Below, in pieces: positions 38,584-47,976 of a DNA stretch of 64,000 bases. The DNA comes from Microbacterium sp. Leaf288 (GTDB taxonomy: Bacteria > Actinomycetota > Actinomycetes > Actinomycetales > Microbacteriaceae). Below the pieces are notes generated by a model that saw only the letters and a list, made by a program, of their open reading frames with translations, was not told the origin of the DNA and searched no databases. The first letter of the stretch is position 1, and each line of letters starts with the position of its first letter. A program made the translations under genes and the position numbers. The stretch is taken from assembly GCF_001422925.1 (NCBI RefSeq), contig NZ_LMNI01000013.1, forward strand, positions 186,001 through 250,000, given 5' to 3'.

Positions 38584-39735
38584 ATGACGCTGAAGAGAGA
38601 CATCTACGACGAGGACCACGAGCAGTTCCGAGAGGTGGTGCGAGCGTTCGTCGAGCAGTACGCCAGGCCGAACGCCGACCGTTGGAGCGCCGAGGGCAAG
38701 GTCGACCGATGGCTGTTCACGAAGGCGGCGGAGGCCGGCATCCTCGGCTTCGCGATCCCGGAGCAGTACGGCGGCGGTGGGGCCGACGACTTCCGGTTCC
38801 ACGCGATCATGGGCGAGGAGCTCGCGCACAACCCGGTGTCGGACGGCATGGCGGGCATCGCGCTGTCGAACGACATCGTGATCCCGTACTTCACCGATCT
38901 CACGAATGACGAGCAGAAGCAGCGGTGGCTCCCCGGCATCGCTGCGGGCGAGCTCATCGTCGCGGTGGCGATGACCGAGCCGGGCACGGGCAGCGACCTG
39001 GCGGGCATCCGCACCTCCGCCGTGCGTGACGGCGACGACTACATCGTCAACGGCACGAAGATCTTCATCTCGAACGGACAGAACGCCGACCTCGTCGTGA
39101 CCGCCGTGCGCACGAGCGACGACCCGCACCGCGGGCTCAGCCTGCTGGTGATCGAGACCGATACCCCCGGCTTCTCGCGCGGGCGCAACCTCGAGAAGGT
39201 GGGGCTGCACGCGCAGGACACCAGCGAGCTCGTCTTCGAAGACGTGCGGGTGCCGGCCGCGAACCTGCTCGGACCCGAGGGCGCCGGTTTCATCGGGCTG
39301 ATGCGCAATCTTCCCCAGGAGCGCCTGTCGATCGCGGCCGCGGCGGTCGCCGCCAGCGAGGGCGTGCTCGAGCGCACGCTCACCTACGTCACGGACCGCA
39401 AGGCCTTCGGCAAGCCGATCGGGTCGTTCCAGAACACCCGGTTCGAGCTGGCCGACATGGTGACGGCGACCGATGTCAGCCGCGCGTACATCGACCGGTG
39501 CATCCGCCTGCACTCGGCCGGCGAGCTGTCGGCCGAGGACGCCGCGGCTGCCAAGTTCTGGACCACGGAGCAGCTCGTGCAGGTGGTGAACCGCTGCCTG
39601 CAGCTGCACGGCGGCTACGGCTACATGCGCGAGTACCGCATCGCGCGCGACTACGAGGACGCGCGCATCACGACCATCTACGGCGGCACGACCGAGATCA
39701 TGAAAGAGATCGTCGGCCGGGGCCTCGGACTGTGA
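38584..39735 (+). CDS. Acyl-CoA dehydrogenase, long-chain type
   Basis: 383 residues. VAMTEPGTGSDLAGI, NGTKIFISNGQNADL and QERLSIAAAAVAASEGVLER lead to the C-terminal YGGTTEIMKEIVGRGL. The EGT catalytic Glu is Gly here, as in long-chain ACADs, where the base lies in the AASE helix region. It is first gene of a + strand run with thiolase, FadB-like enzyme and a flavin oxidoreductase. Electrons go to the EtfAB pair at 14705-16457. Confidence 0.92.
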   Translation: MTLKRDIYDEDHEQFREVVRAFVEQYARPNADRWSAEGKVDRWLFTKAAEAGILGFAIPEQYGGGGADDFRFHAIMGEELAHNPVSDGMAGIALSNDIVIPYFTDLTNDEQKQRWLPGIAAGELIVAVAMTEPGTGSDLAGIRTSAVRDGDDYIVNGTKIFISNGQNADLVVTAVRTSDDPHRGLSLLVIETDTPGFSRGRNLEKVGLHAQDTSELVFEDVRVPAANLLGPEGAGFIGLMRNLPQERLSIAAAAVAASEGVLERTLTYVTDRKAFGKPIGSFQNTRFELADMVTATDVSRAYIDRCIRLHSAGELSAEDAAAAKFWTTEQLVQVVNRCLQLHGGYGYMREYRIARDYEDARITTIYGGTTEIMKEIVGRGLGL

Positions 39736-39746
39736 GGAGAGACCAC

Positions 39747-40949
39747 ATGGCTGACGCCTACATCTACGACGCCGTGCGCACGCCCCGCGGCAAGAACCGC
39801 GGCGGCGCGCTGCACGGCACCAAGCCCGTCGACCTCGTCGTGGGGCTCATCCACGCCGTCCTCGAGCGCAACCCGGGGGTCGACCCCGCGCTCATCGACG
39901 ACATCGTGCTCGGCGTGGTGTCGCCGATCGGCGAGCAGGGCGGCGACATCGCGCGCACCGCGGCGCTCGTCGCAGGCCTGCCCGAGACGGTGGCCGGCGT
40001 GCAGCTCAACCGCTTCTGCGCGTCGGGCCTCGAGGCCGTCAACGTGGCGGCGCAGAAGGTCGCCTCCGGCTTCGAGGACCTCGTGCTCGCCGGCGGCGTC
40101 GAGTCGATGTCTCGCGTGCCGATCGGCTCGGACGGCGGCGCCTACGCGCAGGACCCGACCACCAACTACGACCTGTACTTCGTGCCGCAGGGCATCGGCG
40201 CCGACCTCATCGCCACCCTCGAGGGCTTCTCGCGCGACGACGTCGACGCGTACGCCGCCGAGTCGCAGCGCCGTGCCGACACCGCGTGGCGCGAGGGGCG
40301 GTTCGAGGGATCCGTCGTGCCGGTGCGCGACCAGAACGGCGTGACGCTGCTCGACACCGACGAGCACCGCCGCCCCGACACCTCGGGCCTCGGAAACCTC
40401 CCCGCGGCCTTCGAGGCGCTGGGCGAGAACGCGGGCTTCGACGCCGTGGCGACGCAGAAGTACCACGCCGTCGAGCGCATCGATCACGTCCACACCGCGG
40501 GCAACTCGTCGGGCATCGTCGACGGCGCCGCACTCATGCTGATCGGCAGCAAGGAGGCCGGCGAGCGGCTCGGGCTCACTCCGCGCGCCCGCATCGTGTC
40601 GACCGCCGTCACGGGCTCCGAGCCGACGATCATGCTCACCGGCCCGACCCCCGCGACGCTCAAGGCGCTCGAACGGGCGGGGCTCGCAGCATCCGATATC
40701 GATCTCTTCGAGCTCAACGAGGCGTTCGCCGCCGTCGTCATGAAGTGGATGAAGGATCTCGACATCCCGCACGACAAGGTCAACGTCAACGGCGGCGCCA
40801 TCGCGCTGGGGCATCCGCTCGGCGCAACGGGCGCGATGATCCTCGGCACCCTGCTCGACGAGCTCGAGCGCCGCGACCAGAAGCGCGGCCTCGCGACGCT
40901 GTGCGTCGGCGCCGGTATGGGCATCGCCACCGTCATCGAGCGGGTCTGA
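39747..40949 (+). CDS. Acetyl-CoA acetyltransferase (thiolase)
   Basis: 400 residues. Catalytic Cys in NRFCASGLEAV, the His in GHPLGATGA and the second Cys in LCVGAGMGIA. It starts 11 bases after the ACAD stop with GAGGAGAG as ribosome site, and lies 40 bases before the FadB-like gene, so these form one beta-oxidation operon. Confidence 0.94.
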   Translation: MADAYIYDAVRTPRGKNRGGALHGTKPVDLVVGLIHAVLERNPGVDPALIDDIVLGVVSPIGEQGGDIARTAALVAGLPETVAGVQLNRFCASGLEAVNVAAQKVASGFEDLVLAGGVESMSRVPIGSDGGAYAQDPTTNYDLYFVPQGIGADLIATLEGFSRDDVDAYAAESQRRADTAWREGRFEGSVVPVRDQNGVTLLDTDEHRRPDTSGLGNLPAAFEALGENAGFDAVATQKYHAVERIDHVHTAGNSSGIVDGAALMLIGSKEAGERLGLTPRARIVSTAVTGSEPTIMLTGPTPATLKALERAGLAASDIDLFELNEAFAAVVMKWMKDLDIPHDKVNVNGGAIALGHPLGATGAMILGTLLDELERRDQKRGLATLCVGAGMGIATVIERV

Positions 40950-40989
40950 GCCGCATCCGCCTGGACCGATTCACGGAAAGAGAACACCT

Positions 40990-43179
40990 ATGAGCACCAC
41001 GATCGACGACACGACCGTGTACCAGGGATACGCGTGGGAGCAGGATGCCGACGGCGACGTCGTCATCACCCTCGACGACCCCGACAGCAGCGTCAACACC
41101 ATGAACCCGCACTTCGTCACGGCGCTGAAGGCGACAGCCGACCGGCTCGAAGCGGAGCGCGACGACGTCCGCGGGGTCATCCTGGTGTCGGCGAAGAAGA
41201 GCTGGTTCGCCGGCGGCGACTTGAACCTGCTGCGCGCCGCGGACCCTTCGCGGGCCGCGGAGGAGACGGCCCACATCGACGCCGTCAAGGCTGACCTGCG
41301 CCGCCTCGAGGTGCTCGGAAAGCCCGTCGTCGCGGCGATGAACGGCACGGCGCTCGGCGGCGGCCTCGAGGTCGCCCTCGCGGCGCACCATCGCATCGCC
41401 GCCGACGTGCGCGGCGCGCAGTTCGGAGTGCCCGAGGTGTCGCTCGGCCTCCTGCCCGGCGGCGGCGGCATCACGCGCCTCGTGCGCATGCTCGGGCTGC
41501 AGAAGGCGCTGACCGACGTCATCCTGCCGGCGACGAAGTTCTCGCCGTCGGACGCCCTCGCGGTGGGCATCGTCGACGAGCTCGTGCCGTCGGCGGACGA
41601 GCTCGTGCCGGCCGCCAAGGCGTGGATCGCCGCGAACCCGGCGCCCGTGAAGCCGTGGGATGCGAAGGGCTTCCGCATCCCGGGCGGCGCGCCGAACTCG
41701 CCGTCGCTCGCGGGTGCACTGCCGGCGTTCCCGGCCTCGCTGCGCAAGCAGCTGAAGGGCGCGCCGCTTCCCGCACCCCGCGCGGCGATGGCCGCGGCGG
41801 TCGAGGGCGCGTACGTCGACTTCGAGACGGCGTCGAAGGTCGAGACCCGCTACCTCGTCGAGCTCACCCACGGCCAGGTCGCGAAGAACATGATCAAGGC
41901 GTTCTTCTTCGATCTCGGGCACATCAACGCCGGGGGTTCGCGCCCGGGCGGCTTCCCGAAGTACCGGGCGAAGAAGGTCGGCGTGATCGGCGCGGGCATG
42001 ATGGGCGCCGCGATCGCGTACGTGTCGGCGAAGGCGGGCATCGAAGTGGTGCTGAAGGACGTCACCCTCGAGGCGGCCGAGAAGGGCAAGGACTACTCGC
42101 GGGCGCTGGAGGACAAGGCGCTCGCGCGGGGGCGCACGACGGCCTCGACCTCCGAGGCGCTGCTGGCGCGCATCACGCCGACCGCCGACCCCGCCGACTT
42201 CGCCGGCGTGGACTTCGTGATCGAGGCCGTGTTCGAATCGGTGCCCGTCAAGCAGGGCGTGTTCCAGGAGATCCAGCACCTCGTCGAGCCCGATGCGGTG
42301 CTCGGCTCGAACACCTCGACGCTGCCGATCACGCTGCTCGCCGAGGGCGTGGAGCGCACCGACGATGTCATCGGCATCCACTTCTTCTCCCCTGTCGACA
42401 AGATGCCGCTCGTCGAGATCGTCCGCGGCCAGCGCACCAGCGACGAGGTGCTCGCGAAGACGTTCGACTACGTCCAGCAGATCCGCAAGACGCCGATCGT
42501 CGTCAATGACGCCCGCGGCTTCTTCACCTCTCGCGTCATCGGGCGGTTCATCGCCGAGGCGGTCGCCGCGGTCGGCGAGGGCGTCGAGCCCGCGTCGGTC
42601 GAGCAGGCGGCGCTGCAGGCCGGGTACCCGGCGGGCGCGCTGCAGCTCCTCGACGAGCTGACCATCTCGCTGTCACGCAAGATCCGCCTCGAGACGCGCG
42701 CCGCCGAAGAGGCCTCCGGAGCGGTGTGGGTGGAGCATCCGTCCGAAGCGGTGATGGACTGGATGGTCCTCGACGCCGAGCGCCCCGGGCGGCGCGCCGG
42801 CGGCGGCTTCTACGAGTACGACGAGTCGGGCCGGCGCGTCGGCATCTGGCGGGGCCTGCGCGAGAAGTACGGCTCGGGGCGCACGGTGCTCCCCTTCGAG
42901 GACCTGCAGGAACGGATGCTGTTCGCCGAGGCCCTCGACACCGTCGCGTGCCTCGACGCCGGCGTGCTCACCTCGGTGCCCGACGCCAACATCGGGTCGA
43001 TCTACGGCATCGGCTTCCCGGCGTGGACCGGTGGGGTGCTCCAGTACATCAACCAGTACGAGGGCGGGCTGGACGGCTTCATCGCCCGGTCTCGCGAGCT
43101 CGCCGAGCGCTACGGCGACCGGTTCCTTCCGCCGGCCTCGCTGATCGCCAAGGCCGAGGCGGGTGAGATCTATGAGTGA
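40990..43179 (+). CDS. fadB: FadB-like enoyl-CoA hydratase / 3-hydroxyacyl-CoA dehydrogenase
   Basis: 729 residues. The N-terminal crotonase domain (1-about 270) has SWFAGGDLNLLRAA and MNGTALGGGLEVALAAHHRI. The 3-hydroxyacyl-CoA dehydrogenase (about 325-700) starts KVGVIGAGMMGAAIAYVSAK and has GIHFFSPVDKMPLVEIVRG with the catalytic His. It catalyses two consecutive beta-oxidation steps and forms a trifunctional complex with a thiolase, probably the product at 39747. Its end overlaps the next gene by 8 bases. Its length is near the usual 715-730. Confidence 0.94.
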   Translation: MSTTIDDTTVYQGYAWEQDADGDVVITLDDPDSSVNTMNPHFVTALKATADRLEAERDDVRGVILVSAKKSWFAGGDLNLLRAADPSRAAEETAHIDAVKADLRRLEVLGKPVVAAMNGTALGGGLEVALAAHHRIAADVRGAQFGVPEVSLGLLPGGGGITRLVRMLGLQKALTDVILPATKFSPSDALAVGIVDELVPSADELVPAAKAWIAANPAPVKPWDAKGFRIPGGAPNSPSLAGALPAFPASLRKQLKGAPLPAPRAAMAAAVEGAYVDFETASKVETRYLVELTHGQVAKNMIKAFFFDLGHINAGGSRPGGFPKYRAKKVGVIGAGMMGAAIAYVSAKAGIEVVLKDVTLEAAEKGKDYSRALEDKALARGRTTASTSEALLARITPTADPADFAGVDFVIEAVFESVPVKQGVFQEIQHLVEPDAVLGSNTSTLPITLLAEGVERTDDVIGIHFFSPVDKMPLVEIVRGQRTSDEVLAKTFDYVQQIRKTPIVVNDARGFFTSRVIGRFIAEAVAAVGEGVEPASVEQAALQAGYPAGALQLLDELTISLSRKIRLETRAAEEASGAVWVEHPSEAVMDWMVLDAERPGRRAGGGFYEYDESGRRVGIWRGLREKYGSGRTVLPFEDLQERMLFAEALDTVACLDAGVLTSVPDANIGSIYGIGFPAWTGGVLQYINQYEGGLDGFIARSRELAERYGDRFLPPASLIAKAEAGEIYE

Positions 43180-44167
43180 CACGACGCTCGCCGAGCCGCG
43201 ACTCAAGACCCGCTTCACCGAGGCGCTCGGCATCGAGCACCCCGTGGTGCAGGGCGGCATGATGTGGGTCGGCCGGGCCGAGCTCGCCGCAGCCGTCTCG
43301 GAGGCCGGCGGCCTCGGCATGATCACCGCCCTGACCCAGCCGACACCGGCCGATCTCGTGAACGAGATCGAGCGCGCGCGGACGCTGACCGACAAGCCGT
43401 TCGGCGTGAACCTCACGATCCTGCCGTCGATCAGCCCACCGCCGTACGACGAGTACCGCCGCGCCATCGTCGACGCGGGCGTGACGATCGTCGAGACGGC
43501 CGGCGCCAACCCCGAGCCGCACATGGAGATGTTCCGCGAGCATGGCGTGCGGGTCATCCACAAGTGCACGTCGGTGCGGCACGCCGTCAAGGCGGAGAAG
43601 GTCGGCGTCACGGCGGTGTCGATCGACGGGTTCGAGTGCGCCGGGCACCCGGGCGAGGACGACGTGCCGGGGCTCGTCCTGATCCCGGCCGCGGCCGATG
43701 CCCTCAGCATCCCGTTCATCGCCTCCGGAGGGTTCGCCGACGGCCGCGGTCTCGCGGCGGCCCTCGTGCTCGGTGCGGACGGCGTGAACATGGGCTCGCG
43801 GTTCATGTGCACCGAGGAGTCGCCCGTGTCACAGGCGGTGAAGGAGCGCATCGTCCAGGCGAGCGAGCTCGACACGAACCTCATCTTCCGGTCGCTGCGC
43901 AACACCGCGCGCGTCGCGAAGAACGCCGTGTCGGACGAAGTGGTGCGCATCCTCGCCGAGGGCGGGCAGTTCCCCGATGTGCGCGACCTCGTCGCCGGCG
44001 CCCGCGGCCGCAAGGTCTTCGAGAACGGCGACCTCGACGCCGGCATCTGGACCGTGGGCCAGGTGCAGGGCCTGATCCACGACATCCCGCCCGCCGGCGA
44101 GGTCGTCCGCCACACGGTGTCGCAGGCCCACGCGGTGCTGTCGCAGCGCCTGTCGCTGTTCACCTGA
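43172..44167 (+). CDS. Nitronate monooxygenase-type flavin oxidoreductase
   Basis: 331 residues, FMN TIM barrel of the 2-nitropropane dioxygenase family: HPVVQGGMMWVGRAELAAAV, TALTQPTPADLVNEI, ECAGHPGEDDVPG with the catalytic-region His and FIASGGFADGRGLAAALVLG as the phosphate-binding loop. ATG 43172 overlaps the fadB stop, so it is the last gene of the beta-oxidation operon. In such settings it may act as an enoyl reductase or detoxify nitro acids; the real reaction is unknown. Confidence 0.88.
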   Translation: MSDTTLAEPRLKTRFTEALGIEHPVVQGGMMWVGRAELAAAVSEAGGLGMITALTQPTPADLVNEIERARTLTDKPFGVNLTILPSISPPPYDEYRRAIVDAGVTIVETAGANPEPHMEMFREHGVRVIHKCTSVRHAVKAEKVGVTAVSIDGFECAGHPGEDDVPGLVLIPAAADALSIPFIASGGFADGRGLAAALVLGADGVNMGSRFMCTEESPVSQAVKERIVQASELDTNLIFRSLRNTARVAKNAVSDEVVRILAEGGQFPDVRDLVAGARGRKVFENGDLDAGIWTVGQVQGLIHDIPPAGEVVRHTVSQAHAVLSQRLSLFT

Positions 44168-44184
44168 CGGCGGACTCCCCCCGC

Positions 44185-44217
44185 GGGACGGATGCCTCGT
44201 CCCGAGGCATCCGTCCC
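44185..44217 (+). terminator. Hairpin terminator of the beta-oxidation operon
   Basis: GGGACGGATGCCTCG (44185-44199) pairs perfectly with CGAGGCATCCGTCCC (44203-44217) around a 3-base loop, 18 bases after the stop codon. The stem carries one GGATGC and one GCATCC. Confidence 0.85.
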
Positions 44218-44236
44218 CCTCGCTGTCCCGAGCCCC

Positions 44237-44298
44237 GCTCCGCAGTCACAAAGTGCGGCCCACACGGCGTCGCGACCCTCACAAAGCGACTGCGGAAC
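44237..44298. repeat. Palindromic element, family B, copy 4
   Basis: A 62-base element bounded by GCTCCGCAGTCACAAAG and CAAAGCGACTGCGGAAC, with an inner GACGGCG-like centre. Confidence 0.88.
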
Positions 44299-44311
44299 AG
44301 AGGACGGAACT

Positions 44312-44372
44312 GTTCCGCAGTCACCTTGTGCGGGCCAGACGGCGCGCGACCCTCACAAAGTGACTGCGGAAC
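44312..44372. repeat. Palindromic element, family B, copy 5
   Basis: A 61-base element with 16-19-base inverted ends (GTTCCGCAGTCACCTTGTG and CACAAAGTGACTGCGGAAC, one mismatch). It is 13 bases from copy 4 in the same orientation; the pair fills the spacer between the flavin oxidoreductase and TetR genes. Confidence 0.9.
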
Positions 44373-44402
44373 AGCGGAGGCTGCGGGGTCGACGGGGCGG
44401 GG

Positions 44403-45014
44403 TCAGGCGCCGGCGCCGTGGCGGACGAGGTCCTGGGTCTGGCGGACGAGGTCGTCGAGGCTGCGGGTGCGGGGGTTCCACCACTCCACGGCCCAGTTCA
44501 TGGACCCCAGGAGCAGCAGGCGGAAGATGTTGATGTCGAGGTCGGGCCGGAGCTGGCCGGCATCCTGGGCGGCGTGGAAGAGGTCGCGCCAGATGCGGCT
44601 GTAGGACGCCTCTTCGGCGGCGGGGCGCACGCGCAGGTGCTCGGGCACCTGCCCCGCGTTGCGGACGGACGCCGTCGTGTAGTCCGAGATCTGCAGCTCG
44701 TAGCGCAGGTGCGCGTCGACCGCCGCGAGGATGCGGTCGAGGGGCGTGGCGTCGTCGGGCAACGCCGCGATCACCTCTTCGACGTGCACGCGCACGCGGT
44801 GCGCGCCGGCCCACATCACCTCTTCGACGAGGTCGTCGCGCGAGCCGAAGTAGTAGTAGATCGCGGGGGCCTGCACCCCGGCGACGTCGGCGACGTCGGT
44901 GAGCCTCGTGCCGGCATAGCCCTTGCGGCTGAGCACCTGGGCGGCGGCGTCCAGGATGCGCTGACGCGTGCGCTGCGACTTCGCCGTCGCTCCGTCCTCG
45001 CTGCTCTGCGACAC
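44403..45014 (-). CDS. TetR-family regulator
   Basis: 203 residues. The N-terminus has the TetR helix-turn-helix QRILDAAAQVLSRKGYAGTR, then VADVAGVQAPAIYYYFGSRD. GTG 45014 is chosen because a TAGAAT -10 box (45037-45042) lies just upstream and GAGAGGGG serves as ribosome site; an ATG at 45038 would overlap the promoter. It is divergent from the aldehyde dehydrogenase and is a candidate to bind the operator at 45100. Confidence 0.9.
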   Translation of the reverse strand: MSQSSEDGATAKSQRTRQRILDAAAQVLSRKGYAGTRLTDVADVAGVQAPAIYYYFGSRDDLVEEVMWAGAHRVRVHVEEVIAALPDDATPLDRILAAVDAHLRYELQISDYTTASVRNAGQVPEHLRVRPAAEEASYSRIWRDLFHAAQDAGQLRPDLDINIFRLLLLGSMNWAVEWWNPRTRSLDDLVRQTQDLVRHGAGA

Positions 45015-45036
45015 CCGGACCCCTCTCGTTCCCCAC

Positions 45037-45042
45037 ATTCTA
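45037..45042 (-). promoter_or_regulatory. -10 element of the tetR gene
   Basis: Reverse-strand TAGAAT; the transcript would start near 45030 and include GAGAGGGG ahead of the GTG at 45014. Confidence 0.5.
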
Positions 45043-45099
45043 ACCAGGATTCGAAAATCTTCGTGCGGACCCTTGCGGCGCGAACACGGCGGCGATACT

Positions 45100-45115
45100 G
45101 TGAATCGCCATTCAC
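45100..45115. promoter_or_regulatory. TetR-type operator upstream of the aldehyde dehydrogenase gene
   Basis: GTGAAT-CGCC-ATTCAC is a perfect 6+4+6 palindrome 49 bases before the ATG at 45165. Almost the same site (GTGAAT-TTCA-ATTAAC) is at 47977-47992, in the other divergent spacer of this cluster. Confidence 0.7.
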
Positions 45116-45164
45116 TTCCCGTCCTCAACGACGAGTCTCGGCGACGAGATGGAAACGACCCGAC

Positions 45165-46655
45165 ATGACCCTCTTGCACGACGACGGCACGTCCGTCCTC
45201 ACCACCACCGACCCCCGCGACGGCAGCCCGATCGCCTCGTACCCCGTGGCGTCCGCCGACGACGTGCGGCGCGCCGTCGAGCGCGCCCGCGAAGCTGGGG
45301 CGTGGTGGGCGGGTCTCTCGTACTCCGAGCGCCGGCGCGTGCTCATCGCGTTCAAGGCGGCCATCGCGCGCGACGCGAAGGCGCTGGCCGCGACGATCGC
45401 GCGCGAGACCGGCAAGTCCGACGGCGATGCCCTCCTCGAGGTGATGCTCACGCTCGGTCACCTCGACTGGGCGGCGAAGAACGCGGAGCCGGTGCTCAAG
45501 CGGCGCAAGGTCAAGGCGGGGCTCGTGAACTACAACCAGCACGCGACGCTCGGGTACGTGCCCTACGGCGTCGTCGGCGTCATCGGCCCGTGGAACTACC
45601 CGTTCTACACGCCGATGGGCTCGATCTCGTACGCGCTCGCGGCCGGCAACGCCGTCGTCTTCAAGCCGAGCGAGCTGACACCCGGCACCGCCGTGTGGGT
45701 CGCCGAGAGGTGGCGCGAGGTATGCGACCGGCCGGTGCTCCAGGCCGTGACCGGTGGCCGGGCGACCGGGGCGGATCTGGTGCGTGCGGGCGTCGACAAG
45801 GTCGCGTTCACCGGCTCGACCGCCAGCGCGAAGAAGGTCATGGCCGCGTGCTCCGAGACCCTCACCCCGCTGGTCGCCGAGTGCGGCGGCAAGGACGCGC
45901 TGATCGTCGCGACGGATGCCGACCTCGACGCCGCGGCCGACTTCATCGCGTTCGGCGCTCTCGGCAACGCGGGTCAGACGTGCGTGGGCGTCGAACGCGT
46001 CTACGTCGAGCAGCGCGTGCGCGATGCCCTCGTCGACAAGGTCGTCGAGCGTGCGAAGCGCATCGTCGTGACCGGCGACGCCCCGACGTACGGGCCGATG
46101 ACCCTCGCCACTCAGACGGATGTCGTCTCCGCCCACGTCGAGGACGCCCTCGCCCGCGGTGGCAGGGCGGTCTTCGGTGGCCCCGAGTCGGTCGCCGACC
46201 GGACGGTGTCGCCGATCGTGCTCGTCGACGTCCCCGAGGACTCCGACGCCGTGCAGCGCGAGACCTTCGGACCGACCGTGGTCATCAACGCCGTCGCCGA
46301 CCTCGACGAAGCCGTCGCCCGCGCCAACGCGACCGAGTACGGACTCGGGGCCGCCGTCTTCACGAAGGACGCGAAGAAGGGCGAGCGCATCGCCGCGCAG
46401 CTGTGCGCCGGCGTCGTCACGATCAACTCCGTGCTCGGCTTCGCGGCCATCGGCGCGCTCCCGTTCGGCGGCGTCAAGGGGTCGGGCTTCGGCCGCATCC
46501 ACGGCGCCGACGGCCTGCGCGAGTTCAGCGTGCCGAAGTCGATCGCGCGCCAGACCCGCAAGGCGGCGCTCAACCTGCTGACGCTCGAGCGCTCCCCGAA
46601 GGACATGCACATGGTCGAGCGCATGATCCCGATGCTCCACGGCAAGGCGCGCTGA
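45165..46655 (+). CDS. Aldehyde dehydrogenase
   Basis: 496 residues, NAD(P)-dependent. The Asn/oxyanion region VIGPWNYPFYTPMGS, the cofactor loop AFTGSTASAKKVM, the general base in VAECGGKDALI and the catalytic Cys in GNAGQTCVGVERVYV are all intact. The C-terminal GALPFGGVKGSGFGRIHG is typical. Likely oxidises an aldehyde from the alcohol dehydrogenase at 49678 to an acid for the acyl-CoA synthetase at 48097. Controlled by the palindromic operator at 45100. Confidence 0.93.
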   Translation: MTLLHDDGTSVLTTTDPRDGSPIASYPVASADDVRRAVERAREAGAWWAGLSYSERRRVLIAFKAAIARDAKALAATIARETGKSDGDALLEVMLTLGHLDWAAKNAEPVLKRRKVKAGLVNYNQHATLGYVPYGVVGVIGPWNYPFYTPMGSISYALAAGNAVVFKPSELTPGTAVWVAERWREVCDRPVLQAVTGGRATGADLVRAGVDKVAFTGSTASAKKVMAACSETLTPLVAECGGKDALIVATDADLDAAADFIAFGALGNAGQTCVGVERVYVEQRVRDALVDKVVERAKRIVVTGDAPTYGPMTLATQTDVVSAHVEDALARGGRAVFGGPESVADRTVSPIVLVDVPEDSDAVQRETFGPTVVINAVADLDEAVARANATEYGLGAAVFTKDAKKGERIAAQLCAGVVTINSVLGFAAIGALPFGGVKGSGFGRIHGADGLREFSVPKSIARQTRKAALNLLTLERSPKDMHMVERMIPMLHGKAR

Positions 46656-46670
46656 CCCGGCCCCGGGGCG

Positions 46671-47900
46671 TCAGCGGGCGTCGATGCCCAGCACGATCTC
46701 GACCAGGCGCGTCAGCCGCGCAGCAGCGGCGTCGTCGCGCACCGTGAGCAGCGGCGCCTGGTCGGCGACCACGCCCAGCCCGGCATGGACGAGGACGGAT
46801 GCCTCGCGCCCGCCGAGTTCGGGACGCACGGCCTGCAGCAGCGCCGCCCAGTCGGCGATGTGCGCCCGCTGCATCGCGCGCAGGCGCCGCTGCTCCTCGG
46901 GCGCGAGGTTGCCGATCTCGGAGAAGTAGATGCGCGTCAGCGCGAGGTGCGAGAACGTGTGGTCGACGTACGCACGGCAGAGGCGGCGCAGCGCATCCTC
47001 GGGCGAGGACGCCGACTCCCGCGCGTGCAGTGCTGCGCGCTCGAGCTCCACCGCGGCCCGCTCGCACGCGGCCAGCAGCAGCGCGGACTTGCCGTCGAAG
47101 TGGCGGTAGACGCCCGACGGCGTGAGGTCGACCTCGACCGCGACGTCCTCGATGGTGACCTCGTTGTAGCCGCGCGCGGCGAACTGCCGGATCGCGGCGT
47201 CGATGAGGCGCGCCCGACGCCCCTGCTCGGAAGCGGTTTCGTCGTCGGGCGGAGGCGAGGGCGCAGCATCCGTCGCCGCCACCGTGTGGGGAGCCGGAAG
47301 CGAGCCGTCGAGCGCGCGCCACGCGGCCCCCGCCAGGAGGCTGCGCAAGGCCCTGGCACCGACCACCGTGCGATGCGCCGTGATGCTCGCGACTGCGCTC
47401 AATGCGCCGAGGACGAGGAGCCTGCGATCGGTCTCGTCGACCTCGGGGCGGTAGACGACGTGCGCCGCCTCGAACCGCTGACGGAGCAGACGGAACTCGG
47501 AGGTGAGCAGCTCGCGGTCGTCGTGCTCGAGGTAGCGCCCCTCCCACCGGTAGATCCCGCCGGTCGCGCGGAGTTCGACGGTGGTCGCGATGACCGCGTC
47601 GACGAGCGCGTCGAGGGCCGCGTGCGCGTCATCGGGTGAGTCGAGCGGAAGCGCGGCGGCCGCGTCGGTGTCTTCGATGAGGCGGTGCGCGATAGTGAAC
47701 GCCGTCTGCACGAACAGCGCGTACTTGTTCGGGAAGTGCCGGTACAGGGCGGGCGCCGAGATGCCGACGGCCGCCGCGATGTCCTGCATGGCGACGGCGT
47801 GATAGCCGTTCTGCGCGAAGGCGAGGGCGGCGGCTTCCTCGATGCGGCGCTTGCGGTCCCGCGGCCTCGTGCGTGAGGCGGGAGGCGCGGCAGCGGGCAT
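46671..47900 (-). CDS. Tandem double TetR-domain regulator
   Basis: 409 residues holding two complete TetR repressors. First helix-turn-helix: RIEEAAALAFAQNGYHAVAM, then IAAAVGISAPALYRHFPNKY (about 20-70). Second: LIDAAIRQFAARGYNEVTIE, then VAVEVDLTPSGVYRHFDGKS (about 230-280). Each is followed by its own ligand-binding helical region, with an Ala/Pro linker (about 200-225) between. As TetR proteins act as dimers, this may be an intramolecular pair. It is divergent from the acyl-CoA synthetase, with the matching operator in between. Confidence 0.9.
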   Translation of the reverse strand: MPAAAPPASRTRPRDRKRRIEEAAALAFAQNGYHAVAMQDIAAAVGISAPALYRHFPNKYALFVQTAFTIAHRLIEDTDAAAALPLDSPDDAHAALDALVDAVIATTVELRATGGIYRWEGRYLEHDDRELLTSEFRLLRQRFEAAHVVYRPEVDETDRRLLVLGALSAVASITAHRTVVGARALRSLLAGAAWRALDGSLPAPHTVAATDAAPSPPPDDETASEQGRRARLIDAAIRQFAARGYNEVTIEDVAVEVDLTPSGVYRHFDGKSALLLAACERAAVELERAALHARESASSPEDALRRLCRAYVDHTFSHLALTRIYFSEIGNLAPEEQRRLRAMQRAHIADWAALLQAVRPELGGREASVLVHAGLGVVADQAPLLTVRDDAAAARLTRLVEIVLGIDAR

Positions 47901-47976
47901 GCGGACAGCCTACTCGCGGGCTTCGGCGGGCTGCCCCGAATGCGAGGCCGTGTTCACTTCCGGCGCGTCGCCCGAT

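Noticed and set aside
36424..39609. A 1061-residue continuous reverse-strand frame
   Set aside because: Only its last 402 residues (from 37632) are protein-like. Upstream it crosses the SDR gene and the divergent ACAD gene in shadow frames.
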